A stretch of DNA of 64,000 bases from Burkholderia sp. BCC1644 (GTDB taxonomy: Bacteria; Pseudomonadota; Gammaproteobacteria; Burkholderiales; Burkholderiaceae), in assembly GCF_902833225.1 (NCBI RefSeq), contig NZ_CADFEI010000021.1, forward strand, positions 62,001 to 126,000, written 5' to 3'. Made by a program: the position numbers and the translations under genes. Positions 33,226-42,166 of the stretch are shown here, in pieces (positions within the stretch are counted from its first letter, which is position 1; the number at the start of each line of letters is the position of its first letter). Below the pieces are notes generated by a model. That model was not told the DNA's origin. It did no database searches and was given only the letters and a program-made list of their open reading frames with translations.

Positions 33226-33537
33226 TTACGCGTTGATCGCGTCGATGCGCAGCTCAGTGTAGTTCTGGCGGTGGCCGCCGTGCTTTTGGTAGTGCTTCCG
33301 GCGACGCATCTTGAAGATGGTGACCTTGGCATGACGACCGTGCGACACAACGGTGGCCTTGACGGAAGCCCCACTGACCAGCGGCGTACCGAACTTAATC
33401 GATTCGCCTTCGCCCACTGCGAGAACCTGGTCGAGCGTGATTTCAGCGTCAATGTCAGCCGGTATCTGTTCTACTTTGAGTTTTTCGCCAACGGCAACCT
33501 TGTACTGCTTGCCGCCGGTTTTTATGACCGCGTACAT
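33226..33537 (-). CDS. rplU: 50S ribosomal protein L21
   Basis: 103 residues starting M-Y-A-V-I-K-T-G-G-K-Q-Y, with the C-terminal K-M-R-R-R-K-H-Y-Q-K-H-G-G-H-R-Q. The ATG at 33537 is used; the longer frame is promoter DNA. It is transcribed from the strong promoter at 33593-33621. Confidence 0.97.
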   Translation of the reverse strand: MYAVIKTGGKQYKVAVGEKLKVEQIPADIDAEITLDQVLAVGEGESIKFGTPLVSGASVKATVVSHGRHAKVTIFKMRRRKHYQKHGGHRQNYTELRIDAINA

Positions 33538-33592
33538 TGAGAACCTCACTCTGGATCCAATTTTTCCGCACACCACGCGCGGAAAACACGTG

Positions 33593-33621
33593 ATTATACA
33601 TGGGCTTAGCACCGAAGTCAA
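33593..33621 (-). promoter_or_regulatory. Strong sigma70 promoter of rplU-rpmA
   Basis: On the minus strand TTGACT (33621-33616), a 17-bp spacer and a perfect TATAAT (33598-33593). The start would be near 33586, giving a leader of about 49 nt. Confidence 0.85.
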
Positions 33622-33747
33622 AACCGATCGACGATTGCCGCGCGCAAGCCCTGGCCGAACGGCCAAAATCACGGCTGCAGCACGTCTGACAGACCGGGAT
33701 TTCGCGGATTCGACTTATAATCCGCCGCATCACCCAATTCCATCATC

Positions 33748-34743
33748 ATGTCGTCGTCCACCGCCTCCCCCACCCTCAGCGCCGCCCACCTGCTCGCCCC
33801 GATCACCAGCGACATGGAGCAGGTGAATCGCGTTATCCGGCAAAGCCTCGCGTCCGACGTGCTGCTGATCAACCAGATCGCCGAGTACATCATCGGCGCG
33901 GGCGGCAAGCGGCTGCGTCCGGCGTTGCTGCTGCTCGTCGCCGGCGCGCTCGGCGAAACGTCGCACCAGCGGCACGTGCTGGCCGCCGTCGTCGAGTTCA
34001 TCCACACGGCCACGCTGCTGCATGACGACGTCGTCGACGAATCCGAGTTGCGCCGCGGCCGGCAGACCGCCAATGCGCTGTTCGGCAACGCGGCGAGCGT
34101 GCTGGTAGGCGATTACCTCTACTCGCGTTCGTTCGAGATGATGGTCGGCGTCGGCAAGATGCGCGTGATGGAGATCCTGTCCGAAGCAACGACGATCATC
34201 TCCGAAGGCGAGGTGCTGCAGCTGCTCAACATGCACGACGCCGACGTCGACGAAACGCGCTACATGCAGGTGATCCGCTACAAGACGGCCAAGCTGTTCG
34301 AGGCGTCGGCCCGCCTGGGCGCGGTACTCGCGGGCGCCGATGCGCCGACCGAAGCCGCCGCCGCCGAGTACGGGCGCCGGATCGGTACCGCATTCCAGAT
34401 CATGGACGACTGGCTCGACTACGCGGGCACCGTCGAGGCCATGGGCAAGAACGCCGGCGACGACCTGCGCGAAGGCAAGCCGACGCTGCCGCTCATCTAT
34501 CTGATCGAACGCGGCACGCCCGAGCAGTCGGCGCTGGCGCGCGAGGCGATCGAACAGGGCGGCACCGATCGCTTCGACACGATCTTCGAAGCGATCACGC
34601 GCTCGGGTGCGCTCGATCACACGCTCGAGTGCGCACGCCAGGAAGCGCAGGCCGCAGCCGCAGCGATCGCGGCGTTCCCCGATTCGATCTACAAGGAGAG
34701 CCTGCTCGCGCTGTGCTCGTATTCGACGTCGCGACAGTCGTAA
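33748..34743 (+). CDS. ispB: Octaprenyl/polyprenyl diphosphate synthase
   Basis: A trans-prenyltransferase that makes the ubiquinone side chain. Seen in 331 residues: G-G-K-R-L-R-P-A, first Asp-rich motif D-D-V-V-D (93-97), E-G-E-V-L-Q-L, and second Asp-rich motif D-D-W-L-D (220-224). Chain length cannot be fixed from the sequence; Burkholderia uses ubiquinone-8, which fits. It is divergent from rplU. A TATAAT lies at 33716-33721, only 27 bp before the start. Confidence 0.93.
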   Translation: MSSSTASPTLSAAHLLAPITSDMEQVNRVIRQSLASDVLLINQIAEYIIGAGGKRLRPALLLLVAGALGETSHQRHVLAAVVEFIHTATLLHDDVVDESELRRGRQTANALFGNAASVLVGDYLYSRSFEMMVGVGKMRVMEILSEATTIISEGEVLQLLNMHDADVDETRYMQVIRYKTAKLFEASARLGAVLAGADAPTEAAAAEYGRRIGTAFQIMDDWLDYAGTVEAMGKNAGDDLREGKPTLPLIYLIERGTPEQSALAREAIEQGGTDRFDTIFEAITRSGALDHTLECARQEAQAAAAAIAAFPDSIYKESLLALCSYSTSRQS

Positions 34744-34923
34744 GTCAATCGCGCGCGTCGCCGCCACGGTTGCGACGACGCACGTTCGACACGGGGAAAT
34801 CACCTGTCTCGAAAATTTTCTTCTCCAAGGTCTTCCCTTTCTGAAGAAACGTCGTTATAGTTATGTTCTTGCTCGACGACGCAGCGGTCTTGAAGAAGAC
34901 TGTGAAATCGGAAGAGTCCAAAT

Positions 34924-35000
34924 CGGGGTGTAGCTTAGCCTGGTAGAGCGCTACGTTCGGGACGTAGAGGCCGGAGGTTCGAATCCTCTCACCCCGACCA
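34924..35000 (+). tRNA. tRNA-Pro (anticodon CGG)
   Basis: 77 nt with an encoded CCA end. Acceptor arm CGGGGTG pairs with CACCCCG; D arm contains AGCCTGGTAGAGC; anticodon stem CTACG/CGTAG encloses loop TTCGGGA, giving anticodon CGG; the T loop is TTCGAAT. It reads codon CCG, abundant in this GC-rich genome. The 34744-34923 stretch upstream holds no gene and is AT-richer; it should contain the tRNA promoter. Confidence 0.97.
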
Positions 35001-35010
35001 GATTTGTAAA

Positions 35011-35041
35011 AAACCGTGCACCATGTGCACGGTTTTTTTTT
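35011..35041 (+). terminator. Intrinsic terminator of tRNA-Pro
   Basis: AAACCGTGCA (35011-35020), a 5-nt loop, TGCACGGTTT (35026-35035) and a T-run to 35041, 10 nt after the tRNA 3' end. The symmetrical A and T runs lengthen the stem. Confidence 0.9.
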
Positions 35042-35142
35042 GCCCGGCCGCCGCAGGCCCCTCGTGTCGCGCACGACACATCGCGGTCGCCGGCCTCTGC
35101 TATATTCCCTCCATCCCTGTCCTTCACTGCCCATTCCGACGC

Positions 35143-36435
35143 GTGGACCAAATTCCCTTATGGGCGCAAATCGGCGCCGTCTTCCTGCTTCTCCTCTGTT
35201 CCAGCTTCTTTTCGATTTCCGAGACCGCGATGATGGCGCTCAACCGCCATCGGCTGAAGCATCTCGCCGGCCAGGGCGCGCTCGGCGCGAAGACCACGCA
35301 AGGCCTGCTCACGCGCACTGACCTGCTGCTCAGCGTGATCCTGATCGGCAACAACCTGTTCAACACGATCATCCCGGTCCTGACGACGTCGCTCGCGCTG
35401 CATACGTTCGGCCGCAACAACCTCGCGCTGTCGATCGCGACCGGCATCGTCGCGTTCCTGATCATCGTGTTCGCGGAAATCGCGCCGAAGATCGTCGGCG
35501 CGACCTTCCCCGAACGCATCGCACTGCCCGCGAGCCTCGTGATCGCGCCGCTGATGCGCGTGTTCAAGCCGGTCGTCTGGTTCGTCAACGCGCTCGCGAA
35601 CGGCGTGCTGTGGGTGCTGCGCATCAACACGAAGAAGGGCCGCGACCAGCGGATGTCGGCCGACGAGCTCAGGGCCATCGTGCTCGAGTCGAGCAGTTTC
35701 ATGCCGACCAAGCACCGCAGCATCCTGCTCAACCTGTTCGACCTCGAGAACATCACGGTCGACGACGTGATGGTGCCGCGCCGCCAGATCGAGTCGCTCA
35801 ACTTCTACGCGCCGCTCGACGACGTCCTGCACCAGCTCGAGACCTGCTATCACAACCGGCTCGTCGTCTACGAAGGCGACATCGACAGGGTGCTCGGCGT
35901 GCTGCACGTACGCAAGACGCTCACCGCGCTGCACAACCAGGAGTTCGACCGCGAGACGCTGCGCACGCTGCTCTCCGAGCCGTACTACGTGCCGTCGGGC
36001 ACGCCGGTGGTCCAGCAGCTCCAGTTTTTCCAGGAAACGCGGCAGCGGACCGCGCTCGTCGTCAACGAGTACGGCGAGCTCGAAGGGCTCGTCACGCCCG
36101 AGGACATCATCGAGGAACTGATCGGCGAATTCACGACGTCGATGCCGCGCAGCGAACGCGCGGGCGGCTGGGACGAGAACGGAGAATGCATCGTCTCGGC
36201 CAGCATGCCGCTGCGCGAACTGAACCGCTGGCTGCACCTGAAGCTGCCGACCGACGGGCCGAAGACGCTGAACGGACTGGTGCTCGAAATCCTCGAGGAA
36301 ATTCCGGAAGACGACGTGTGCCTGAAAATCGGCGACGTGATGCTCGAGGTGATGCGCAGCGACGATCAGGCCGTGCGCACCGTCAAGCTCTTCAAGCCGC
36401 GCGGCTCGCGCACCGCACGCGCCACCGGCCGCTAG
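35143..36435 (+). CDS. HlyC/CorC-family CNNM and CBS-domain membrane protein
   Basis: 430 residues with GTG start at 35143. Seen: an N-terminal DUF21/CNNM region with about four hydrophobic segments, S-F-F-S-I-S-E-T-A-M-M-A-L-N-R and G-N-N-L-F-N-T, then a paired CBS domain (about 210-330) containing V-P-R-R-Q-I and a C-terminal CorC_HlyC domain. Family knowledge: Mg/Co-transport-linked proteins such as YfjD and CorB; exact function here is unknown. The ribosome-binding site is poor. It lies between the tRNA terminator and pilB, 70 bp away from the latter. Confidence 0.9.
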   Translation: MDQIPLWAQIGAVFLLLLCSSFFSISETAMMALNRHRLKHLAGQGALGAKTTQGLLTRTDLLLSVILIGNNLFNTIIPVLTTSLALHTFGRNNLALSIATGIVAFLIIVFAEIAPKIVGATFPERIALPASLVIAPLMRVFKPVVWFVNALANGVLWVLRINTKKGRDQRMSADELRAIVLESSSFMPTKHRSILLNLFDLENITVDDVMVPRRQIESLNFYAPLDDVLHQLETCYHNRLVVYEGDIDRVLGVLHVRKTLTALHNQEFDRETLRTLLSEPYYVPSGTPVVQQLQFFQETRQRTALVVNEYGELEGLVTPEDIIEELIGEFTTSMPRSERAGGWDENGECIVSASMPLRELNRWLHLKLPTDGPKTLNGLVLEILEEIPEDDVCLKIGDVMLEVMRSDDQAVRTVKLFKPRGSRTARATGR

Positions 36436-36505
36436 CCGAACGGCTGACTGCCGGCGCCGCCCGCGACGCGCGACCATCTGCAGGTCACGTCAACAGGCGG
36501 CCAGC

Positions 36506-37795
36506 GTGCCGGCTCACATGCCCATCCCTCCTCCCGGGGCACCGCTGCGCGCGCAGCCGTCGCCCGCCCGCGCCGACGCGCCGCCTGTCGCCGCGCCTCA
36601 CGCACTCGATGCGGCCCAGCTCGACGATGCGCCGGCCGTGCGGCTGCTGACGGACACGCTGCACGCGGCACGCGTGCGCGATGCATCCGACATCCACGTC
36701 GAACCGTTCGAAACCGGCTGGCGCATCCGCCTGCGCATCGACGGCATGCTGCACAACCATGCGCAGCCGCCCGTCCACCTGCGCGACGCGCTCGTCACGC
36801 GGATCAAGGTGCTCGCGCGCATGGACATCGCCGAGCGACGGCTCCCGCAGGACGGCAGGCTGCGCATCGCGATCGACGGCGGTACGCGCGGCGACTACCG
36901 CGTCAGTTCGCTGCCGACGCTGTTCGGCGAAAAGCTCGTGCTGCGGCGCCTCGAAACACTGCCACCCGATCTCACGCTCACGCGTCTCGGCTTCGACACG
37001 CAGCAGGCCGCCGCGATGGAGGCGGCGATACGCGCACCGCACGGCCTCGTGCTCGTCACGGGCCCGACCGGCAGCGGCAAGACGCTGTCGCTGTACTGCG
37101 CACTGCAGATGCTCGATCGCGACGCGCACAACGTCTGCACGGTCGAGGATCCCGCCGAAATCCAGCTCGACGGGATCAACCAGGTCGGCGTCGCCGACAA
37201 GGCCGGGCTCACGTTCGCGACGGCGCTGCGCGCGCTGTTGCGGCAGGATCCGGACATCATCATGGTCGGCGAGATCCGCGACGCGGAAACGGCCGACGTC
37301 GCGATCAAGGCCGCGCAGACCGGCCATCTCGTGCTGTCGACGCTGCATACGAACGACGCGCCGGCCGCGATCGCGCGCATGCTCGATATCGGCGTCGCGC
37401 CGTACAACCTCGCCGCCGCGCTGCAGCTCGTCACCGCGCAGCGCCTCGTCCGGCGCCTGTGCGTCGCATGCCGTGTCCCGTCGGATGCACCGGCGCACGT
37501 GCTGCGGGAAGCCGGCTGCGACCCGGCGGCGCTGGCAGACGGATGGCGGCCGTTCGTCGCGCGCGGCTGCGCCGCCTGTCACGGGATCGGCTATCGCGGC
37601 CGGATCGGGCTGCATCAGACGATGCCGGTCTCGCCTGAATTGGCCGAACGCATCGTCGCGCGGGCAAGCGTCGGCGAGCTCGCGCAATGCGCGGCGGCCG
37701 AAGGCGTGCGCAACCTGCGCGACGCGGCATTCGCCCGCGTACGGGACGGCACGACGAGCATCGCGGAGGCCGTCGCCGCCACCCCCGCGGTATGA
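36506..37795 (+). CDS. pilB: Type IV pilus / type II secretion assembly ATPase
   Basis: A hexameric extension ATPase. Seen in 429 residues: a Pro/Ala-rich N-terminus; D-I-H-V-E-P-F; Walker A G-P-T-G-S-G-K-T (186-193); Asp box V-E-D-P-A-E; Walker B D-P-D-I-I-M-V-G-E-I-R-D (249-260); His box T-G-H-L-V-L-S-T-L-H-T-N; and the metal-binding Cys residues 319, 322, 355, 358. It is shorter than PilB of Pseudomonas (about 566) because the N-terminal domain that binds PilM or GspL-type partners is absent. It overlaps pilC by 4 nt. GspE remains an alternative name; the pilC-pilD context favours PilB. Confidence 0.85.
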   Translation: MPAHMPIPPPGAPLRAQPSPARADAPPVAAPHALDAAQLDDAPAVRLLTDTLHAARVRDASDIHVEPFETGWRIRLRIDGMLHNHAQPPVHLRDALVTRIKVLARMDIAERRLPQDGRLRIAIDGGTRGDYRVSSLPTLFGEKLVLRRLETLPPDLTLTRLGFDTQQAAAMEAAIRAPHGLVLVTGPTGSGKTLSLYCALQMLDRDAHNVCTVEDPAEIQLDGINQVGVADKAGLTFATALRALLRQDPDIIMVGEIRDAETADVAIKAAQTGHLVLSTLHTNDAPAAIARMLDIGVAPYNLAAALQLVTAQRLVRRLCVACRVPSDAPAHVLREAGCDPAALADGWRPFVARGCAACHGIGYRGRIGLHQTMPVSPELAERIVARASVGELAQCAAAEGVRNLRDAAFARVRDGTTSIAEAVAATPAV

Positions 37796-39003
37796 ACATG
37801 CGCACGCCGCCGCGCGAAACCCGCTTCGCCTGGCGCGGCCGCCGTCGCAACGGCACGCTGCGCCACGGAACCGTCGTTGCCTTCGACGCCGCAGCCGCGC
37901 GCGCCACGCTCGCGCGCGACGGCATCGCGGTGCTGTCGCTCGACGTCCGCGGGCCGGCCCGGCCGCCGACAGCCGGTGCCCGCGAGGTCACGCGTTTCAC
38001 GCGCCAGCTCGCGAGCCTGTTGCAGGCCGGGCTGCCGCTCGCACCGTCGCTCGAGATGCTCGCGCGTACACGATCGCGCGACGGCCTGCCGCGCATCGCG
38101 GCGGGCCTCGCCCGCGAGATCGTCGGCGGCCGGCGCTTCGCCGATGCGCTCGCACGCTATCCGTCGCAGTTCGGCACGCTCTATCGCCAATTGATCGAAG
38201 TCGGCGAAGCGTCCGGATCGCTCGGCATCGTGCTGACACGCGTCGCGGAACACCGCGAGCGCGCCGACGCGCAATGGCGCAAGCTGCGGACCGCCCTCGC
38301 GTATCCGGCTGCCGTCATCCTGTTCGCGCTCGCAATCTCGGCCGCGTTGATGGTATGGGTCGTGCCGACGTTCCGGCAGATCTTCGACGGTTTCGGCGCG
38401 GCCCTGCCCGCGCCGACCCGAGCACTGCTCGCGCTCTCCTCCGCGTTGTCGGCGTGGGGCGGCATGCTCGTGGCCGGCGTTGCGGCAGCGGCGCTCGCCG
38501 CGCATCACGTGCTTCGCCGGTCGGCGCCGTTGCGCCATGCAGTCGCGCGGCACCTGCTGCGCGCTCCGCTCGCAGGCAGCGCGCTCGAGCGGTACGCGGC
38601 CGCGCGCTGGTGCCGTTCGCTCGCGACGCTGCTCGGCGCCGGTGTGCCGCTCGCCGACACCTTCGCCACGCTCGAGCGCACGGCCGGCCATCCCGTGTTC
38701 GCGCACGCCACCGCTCACATCGCGGCACGCGTGTTGCGCGGTGCACGTCTCGCCGATGCGATGCAGTCGGCCGGCTGCTTTCCGGACGACGTCGTCCAGC
38801 CGATCGCCGTCGCCGAGGAAACCGGCACGCTCGACACGATGCTCGCCGACATCGCCGCGCTGTGCGAACGCCAGCTCGACGCGCGTCTCGATGCGCTCGC
38901 CGCGCTTGGCGAACCGCTGATCGTGATCGTCCTGGGCGCGCTCGTCGGCGGCCTCGTGATCGCGATGTATCTGCCCATCCTTCAGCTCGGCAACGTGGTG
39001 TAG
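37792..39003 (+). CDS. pilC: Type IV pilus inner-membrane platform protein
   Basis: 403 residues, PilC/GspF family. Seen: two similar halves of the GspF domain, each with an F-x-R-Q-L-A-S-L-L-Q-A-G-x-P or W-C-R-S-L-A-T-L-L-G-A-G-V-P pattern, and three membrane helices (near 165-190, 220-240 and 375-400). It should link PilB to the pilus base. It starts with ATG at 37792, overlapping the pilB stop, and precedes pilD by 37 bp. Confidence 0.9.
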   Translation: MNMRTPPRETRFAWRGRRRNGTLRHGTVVAFDAAAARATLARDGIAVLSLDVRGPARPPTAGAREVTRFTRQLASLLQAGLPLAPSLEMLARTRSRDGLPRIAAGLAREIVGGRRFADALARYPSQFGTLYRQLIEVGEASGSLGIVLTRVAEHRERADAQWRKLRTALAYPAAVILFALAISAALMVWVVPTFRQIFDGFGAALPAPTRALLALSSALSAWGGMLVAGVAAAALAAHHVLRRSAPLRHAVARHLLRAPLAGSALERYAAARWCRSLATLLGAGVPLADTFATLERTAGHPVFAHATAHIAARVLRGARLADAMQSAGCFPDDVVQPIAVAEETGTLDTMLADIAALCERQLDARLDALAALGEPLIVIVLGALVGGLVIAMYLPILQLGNVV

Positions 39004-39040
39004 CATCGCAACCGATTCTGTCGCCTTTTAAGTCCGAACC

Positions 39041-39961
39041 GTGAGCCTCATGACGCCCGTGCCCCTGTCCGCCGTTCCCGATTCGCCCGAGCGCACGCTG
39101 CTCGCGCTGGCGATGCTGCCGCCCGCGCTGCAGTACGCGTTCGCGGTCGTCATCGGCCTTTGCATCGGCAGCTTCCTGAACGTGGTCGTGCACCGGCTGC
39201 CCGTGATGATGCAGCGCGCGTGGCAGGCCGAGATCGATGAGGCGACCGGCAACGCCAGCGCCGCGCCCGACGACGGTTATCCGCCGCGCTACGACCTGTG
39301 GCGCCCGCGCAGTGCCTGCTCGCATTGCGGCCACGTGTTGCGCGCATGGGAGAACATCCCCCTCGTCAGCTATCTGATGCTGCGCGGGCGCTGCCGCCGC
39401 TGCGGCCACGCGATCGGCATCCGTTATCCGCTCGTCGAGCTCGCGTGCGCACTGCTCGCCGCCGGCTCGCTCGCCGCGTTCGGCCCGACGGTCGCCGCGC
39501 TCGCTGCGTTCGCACTGTGCGCCGCACTGCTCGCGATGAGCGCGATCGACATCCGCACCGGCTACCTGCCCGATTCGATGACGCTGCCGCTGCTCTGGGC
39601 AGGGCTCGTGCTGAATCTCGGCGGCACGTTCACGTCGCTGCGCTCGGCCGTGATCGGTGCGATGGCCGGCTACCTGTTCCTGTGGTCGATCTACTGGCTG
39701 TTCAAATGGTTGCGCGGTATCGAGGGCATCGGCTTCGGCGACCTGAAACTGCTTGCCGCACTCGGCGCGTGGATGGGCTGGGCCGCGCTGCCGCAAGTCG
39801 TGCTGTTCGCCGCGGTGACGGGCGCGATCGTCGGGCTCGTCGCGACCTGGCGCGGCCGCATGCGCTTCGAGGAGCCGATTCCGTTCGGCCCGTTCCTCGC
39901 GGCCGGCGGCGTCGCGACGCTGTTTTTCGGCACGCCTTTCTATTTCGCGCTCGGAGGCTGA
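39041..39961 (+). CDS. pilD: Prepilin peptidase / N-methyltransferase
   Basis: Cleaves and methylates type IV prepilins. Seen in 306 residues: N-terminal hydrophobic segment with G-S-F-L-N-V-V-V-H-R-L-P, a cytoplasmic domain with four Cys (93, 96, 118, 121), catalytic Asp170 in A-I-D-I-R-T and Asp234 in G-F-G-D-L-K-L, and several membrane helices. The start is GTG at 39041, with ATG at 39050 as an alternative. No pilin gene lies nearby, so substrates are encoded elsewhere. Confidence 0.94.
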   Translation: MSLMTPVPLSAVPDSPERTLLALAMLPPALQYAFAVVIGLCIGSFLNVVVHRLPVMMQRAWQAEIDEATGNASAAPDDGYPPRYDLWRPRSACSHCGHVLRAWENIPLVSYLMLRGRCRRCGHAIGIRYPLVELACALLAAGSLAAFGPTVAALAAFALCAALLAMSAIDIRTGYLPDSMTLPLLWAGLVLNLGGTFTSLRSAVIGAMAGYLFLWSIYWLFKWLRGIEGIGFGDLKLLAALGAWMGWAALPQVVLFAAVTGAIVGLVATWRGRMRFEEPIPFGPFLAAGGVATLFFGTPFYFALGG

Positions 39962-39962
39962 C

Positions 39963-40571
39963 ATGTTCGCAGTAGGACTCACGGGCGGCATCGGCAGCGG
40001 CAAGACGACCGTCGCCGACCTGTTCGGCGCTCGCGGCGCGTCGCTCGTCGATACCGATCTGATCGCCCACCGCATCACCGCTCCCGGCGGCCTTGCGATG
40101 CCCGCGATCGAACAGGCGTTCGGCCACGGTTTCGTTGCCGCCGACGGCTCGCTCGATCGCGCGAAGATGCGCACGCTGATCTTCAGCGACGACGATGCGC
40201 GCCGGCGCCTCGAAGCGATCACGCATCCGCTGATCCGCGCGGAGACCGATCGCGAAGCACGCGAAGCGCAGGGCCCGTACGTGATGTTCGTCGTGCCGCT
40301 GCTCGTCGAGTCAGGCAACTGGAAGACACGCAGCGATCGCGTGCTCGTCGTCGATTGCCCGGTCGAAACGCAGATCGCGCGCGTGATGCGGCGCAACGGC
40401 TTCACGCGCGAGCAGGTCGAAGCGATCATCGCGCGACAGGCAACGCGCGAAGCCCGTCTCGCGGCGGCCGACGACGTGATCGTCAACGACGCGGTTACGC
40501 CCGATGCACTCGCCGCCCAGGTCGATGCACTGCACCAACGCTATGTGGCGTTCGCGGCCGCCGCGCACTGA
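39963..40571 (+). CDS. coaE: Dephospho-CoA kinase
   Basis: Last step of coenzyme A synthesis. Seen in 202 residues: P-loop G-L-T-G-G-I-G-S-G-K-T-T (5-16), D-T-D-L-I-A-H, and V-V-D-C-P-V-E-T-Q. It starts 1 bp after the pilD stop. A pilD-coaE-zapD-yacG order is widespread in proteobacteria. Confidence 0.96.
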   Translation: MFAVGLTGGIGSGKTTVADLFGARGASLVDTDLIAHRITAPGGLAMPAIEQAFGHGFVAADGSLDRAKMRTLIFSDDDARRRLEAITHPLIRAETDREAREAQGPYVMFVVPLLVESGNWKTRSDRVLVVDCPVETQIARVMRRNGFTREQVEAIIARQATREARLAAADDVIVNDAVTPDALAAQVDALHQRYVAFAAAAH

Positions 40572-40610
40572 GCATCGCGCGCGATCGTGATGGTGTACGA
40601 AATTGGCGCG

Positions 40611-40639
40611 TTGCTAGGGTAGAGAGTGAGCATTAGAAT
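40611..40639 (+). promoter_or_regulatory. Candidate sigma70 promoter of zapD
   Basis: TTGCTA (40611-40616), a 17-bp spacer and TAGAAT (40634-40639), 42 bp before the zapD TTG. This suggests zapD-yacG can be expressed independently of the pil genes. Confidence 0.5.
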
Positions 40640-40680
40640 GTCCTGCATTGTTTCAATCCCTACCCAAGAGGCGAGCGCGC

Positions 40681-41436
40681 TTGATTCTTTACGAGTATCC
40701 GTTCAACGAGCGAATTCGCACGCTGTTGCGCCTCGAAGATCTCTTCGAGCGCTTCGCGTTCTTTTTGGCTCAGGAGGACCCGCGTGAACACCACGTCGCG
40801 CTGACGACGCTGTTCGAAATCGCCGAGGTAACGGGCCGCGCGGACCTGAAATCGGATCTGATGAAGGAGCTCGAACGTCAACGCCAGACGCTCGCCCCCT
40901 TTCGCGGCAATCCGGGCATCGAGCAGAACGCGCTCGAGGCCGTGCTCGGCGAAATCGAGCAGACGCTGGCCAATCTCGCGCAGATGCAGGGCAAGACCGG
41001 CCAGCACCTCGTCGACAACGAATGGCTCGCCAGCATCCGCAGCCGTGCGGTGATTCCCGGCGGCACGTGCAAGTTCGACCTGCCGTCGTACTATGCGTGG
41101 CAGCAATGGCCCGCCGAACAGCGGCGCCAGGACATCGCGAAGTGGATCCTGCCGATGCTGCCGCTGCGCGACGCCGCGTCGATCGTGCTGCGGCTCGCGC
41201 GCGAATCGGGCCAGGCGTCGAAGGTGATGGCGATGCAGGGCAGCTATCAGCAAATGCTGTCGGGCCGCACCTACCAGCTGATGCAGGTACGCGTGCCGCC
41301 GGAGCTGCGCGTCATTCCCGAAGCGAGCGCCAACAAATACATGCTGTGGGTACGGTTCACCATGCAGGACGGCGATGTGCGGCCGCGCGCGGTGGACATC
41401 GACGTGCCGTTCCATCTGACACTGTGCAATCTGTAA
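40681..41436 (+). CDS. zapD: Cell division protein ZapD
   Basis: Cytosolic protein that cross-links FtsZ filaments by binding the FtsZ C-terminus. Seen in 251 residues: L-Y-E-Y-P-F-N-E-R-I-R-T-L-L-R-L at the start and a DUF1342-family body with C-K-F-D-L-P-S-Y and W-x-x-x-P-A-E-Q-R. TTG start at 40681, preceded by AAGAGG, gives exactly the family length. Its partner ftsZ lies at 49.9 kb. Confidence 0.95.
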   Translation: MILYEYPFNERIRTLLRLEDLFERFAFFLAQEDPREHHVALTTLFEIAEVTGRADLKSDLMKELERQRQTLAPFRGNPGIEQNALEAVLGEIEQTLANLAQMQGKTGQHLVDNEWLASIRSRAVIPGGTCKFDLPSYYAWQQWPAEQRRQDIAKWILPMLPLRDAASIVLRLARESGQASKVMAMQGSYQQMLSGRTYQLMQVRVPPELRVIPEASANKYMLWVRFTMQDGDVRPRAVDIDVPFHLTLCNL

Positions 41437-41461
41437 CGGCCGCGTGCCGGATCGCTTTCGT

Positions 41462-41662
41462 ATGACTACCGTTGTGAAATGCCCATCGTGCGGCGCCGAA
41501 GTGCGCTGGACACCTGAAAATCAGTTCCGCCCGTTCTGTTCGGCCCGCTGCAAGCAGCTCGACCTCGGCGCATGGGCCGCGGAAAAGTACCGGATCGGCG
41601 GCGCTTCCGACGAGGGCCCCTCGTCGGAAGAAGACGGCACGGACGGCCGTCGCGACAGCTGA
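41462..41662 (+). CDS. yacG: DNA gyrase inhibitor / zinc-binding protein
   Basis: 66 residues with a four-Cys zinc site: C-P-S-C (7, 10) and C-S-A-R-C (26, 30), followed by L-D-L-G-A-W-A-A-E-K-Y-R-I and an acidic tail. E. coli YacG binds GyrB and blocks gyrase. ATG at 41462 is preferred over a GTG 18 nt upstream. It converges with mutT, 60 bp away. Confidence 0.92.
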   Translation: MTTVVKCPSCGAEVRWTPENQFRPFCSARCKQLDLGAWAAEKYRIGGASDEGPSSEEDGTDGRRDS

Positions 41663-41722
41663 GCGGCGGGCGGCACAGCCCGCCTGCGATATGGCCCGCC
41701 TTTTCTGCAGGCCGTCACGGCG

Positions 41723-42166
41723 TCAGTTCGACGCCGCTTCCTTCTCGAGCAGTTCGAGCACCGGCAGCGCCGCCGGCAACAGCGGCGCAACGGCGACCGG
41801 CAGTTGCTGCCACACGAACGCCTGCCCTTCCTTGCTGTGCGGCTCGCCCGTCCAGCCCGTCACCTTGCAGAAATAAAGCCGCACGTACGCATGCGGATAA
41901 TCGTGCTCGAGCGTGTGCCAGCGATGGCTGGCCGTGACCTCGATGCCGAGCTCCTCGTGGAGTTCGCGCGCGAGCGCGTCCTCGACGCTTTCGCCGGCCT
42001 CGAGCTTGCCGCCCGGAAACTCCCAGTAACCTTCATACGGCTTGCCCTGCAGGCGCTGCGCGAGCAGGTAGCTACCGTCCGGCTGGACCATCACGCCGAC
42101 CGCGACTTCCGTCACCTTGCGGCCATCCGGTGCGCGCACGGCGCCTTGTGCGAGATCCGCGCTCAT
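41723..42166 (-). CDS. mutT: 8-oxo-dGTP diphosphatase (Nudix)
   Basis: Sanitises 8-oxo-dGTP. Seen in 147 residues: G-Y-W-E-F-P-G-G-K and a full Nudix box G-G-K-L-E-A-G-E-S through R-E-L-H-E-E-L-G-I. The coaE-zapD-yacG-mutT neighbourhood supports MutT over other Nudix types. The start overlaps the stop of the DUF815 gene by 4 nt. Confidence 0.92.
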   Translation of the reverse strand: MSADLAQGAVRAPDGRKVTEVAVGVMVQPDGSYLLAQRLQGKPYEGYWEFPGGKLEAGESVEDALARELHEELGIEVTASHRWHTLEHDYPHAYVRLYFCKVTGWTGEPHSKEGQAFVWQQLPVAVAPLLPAALPVLELLEKEAASN

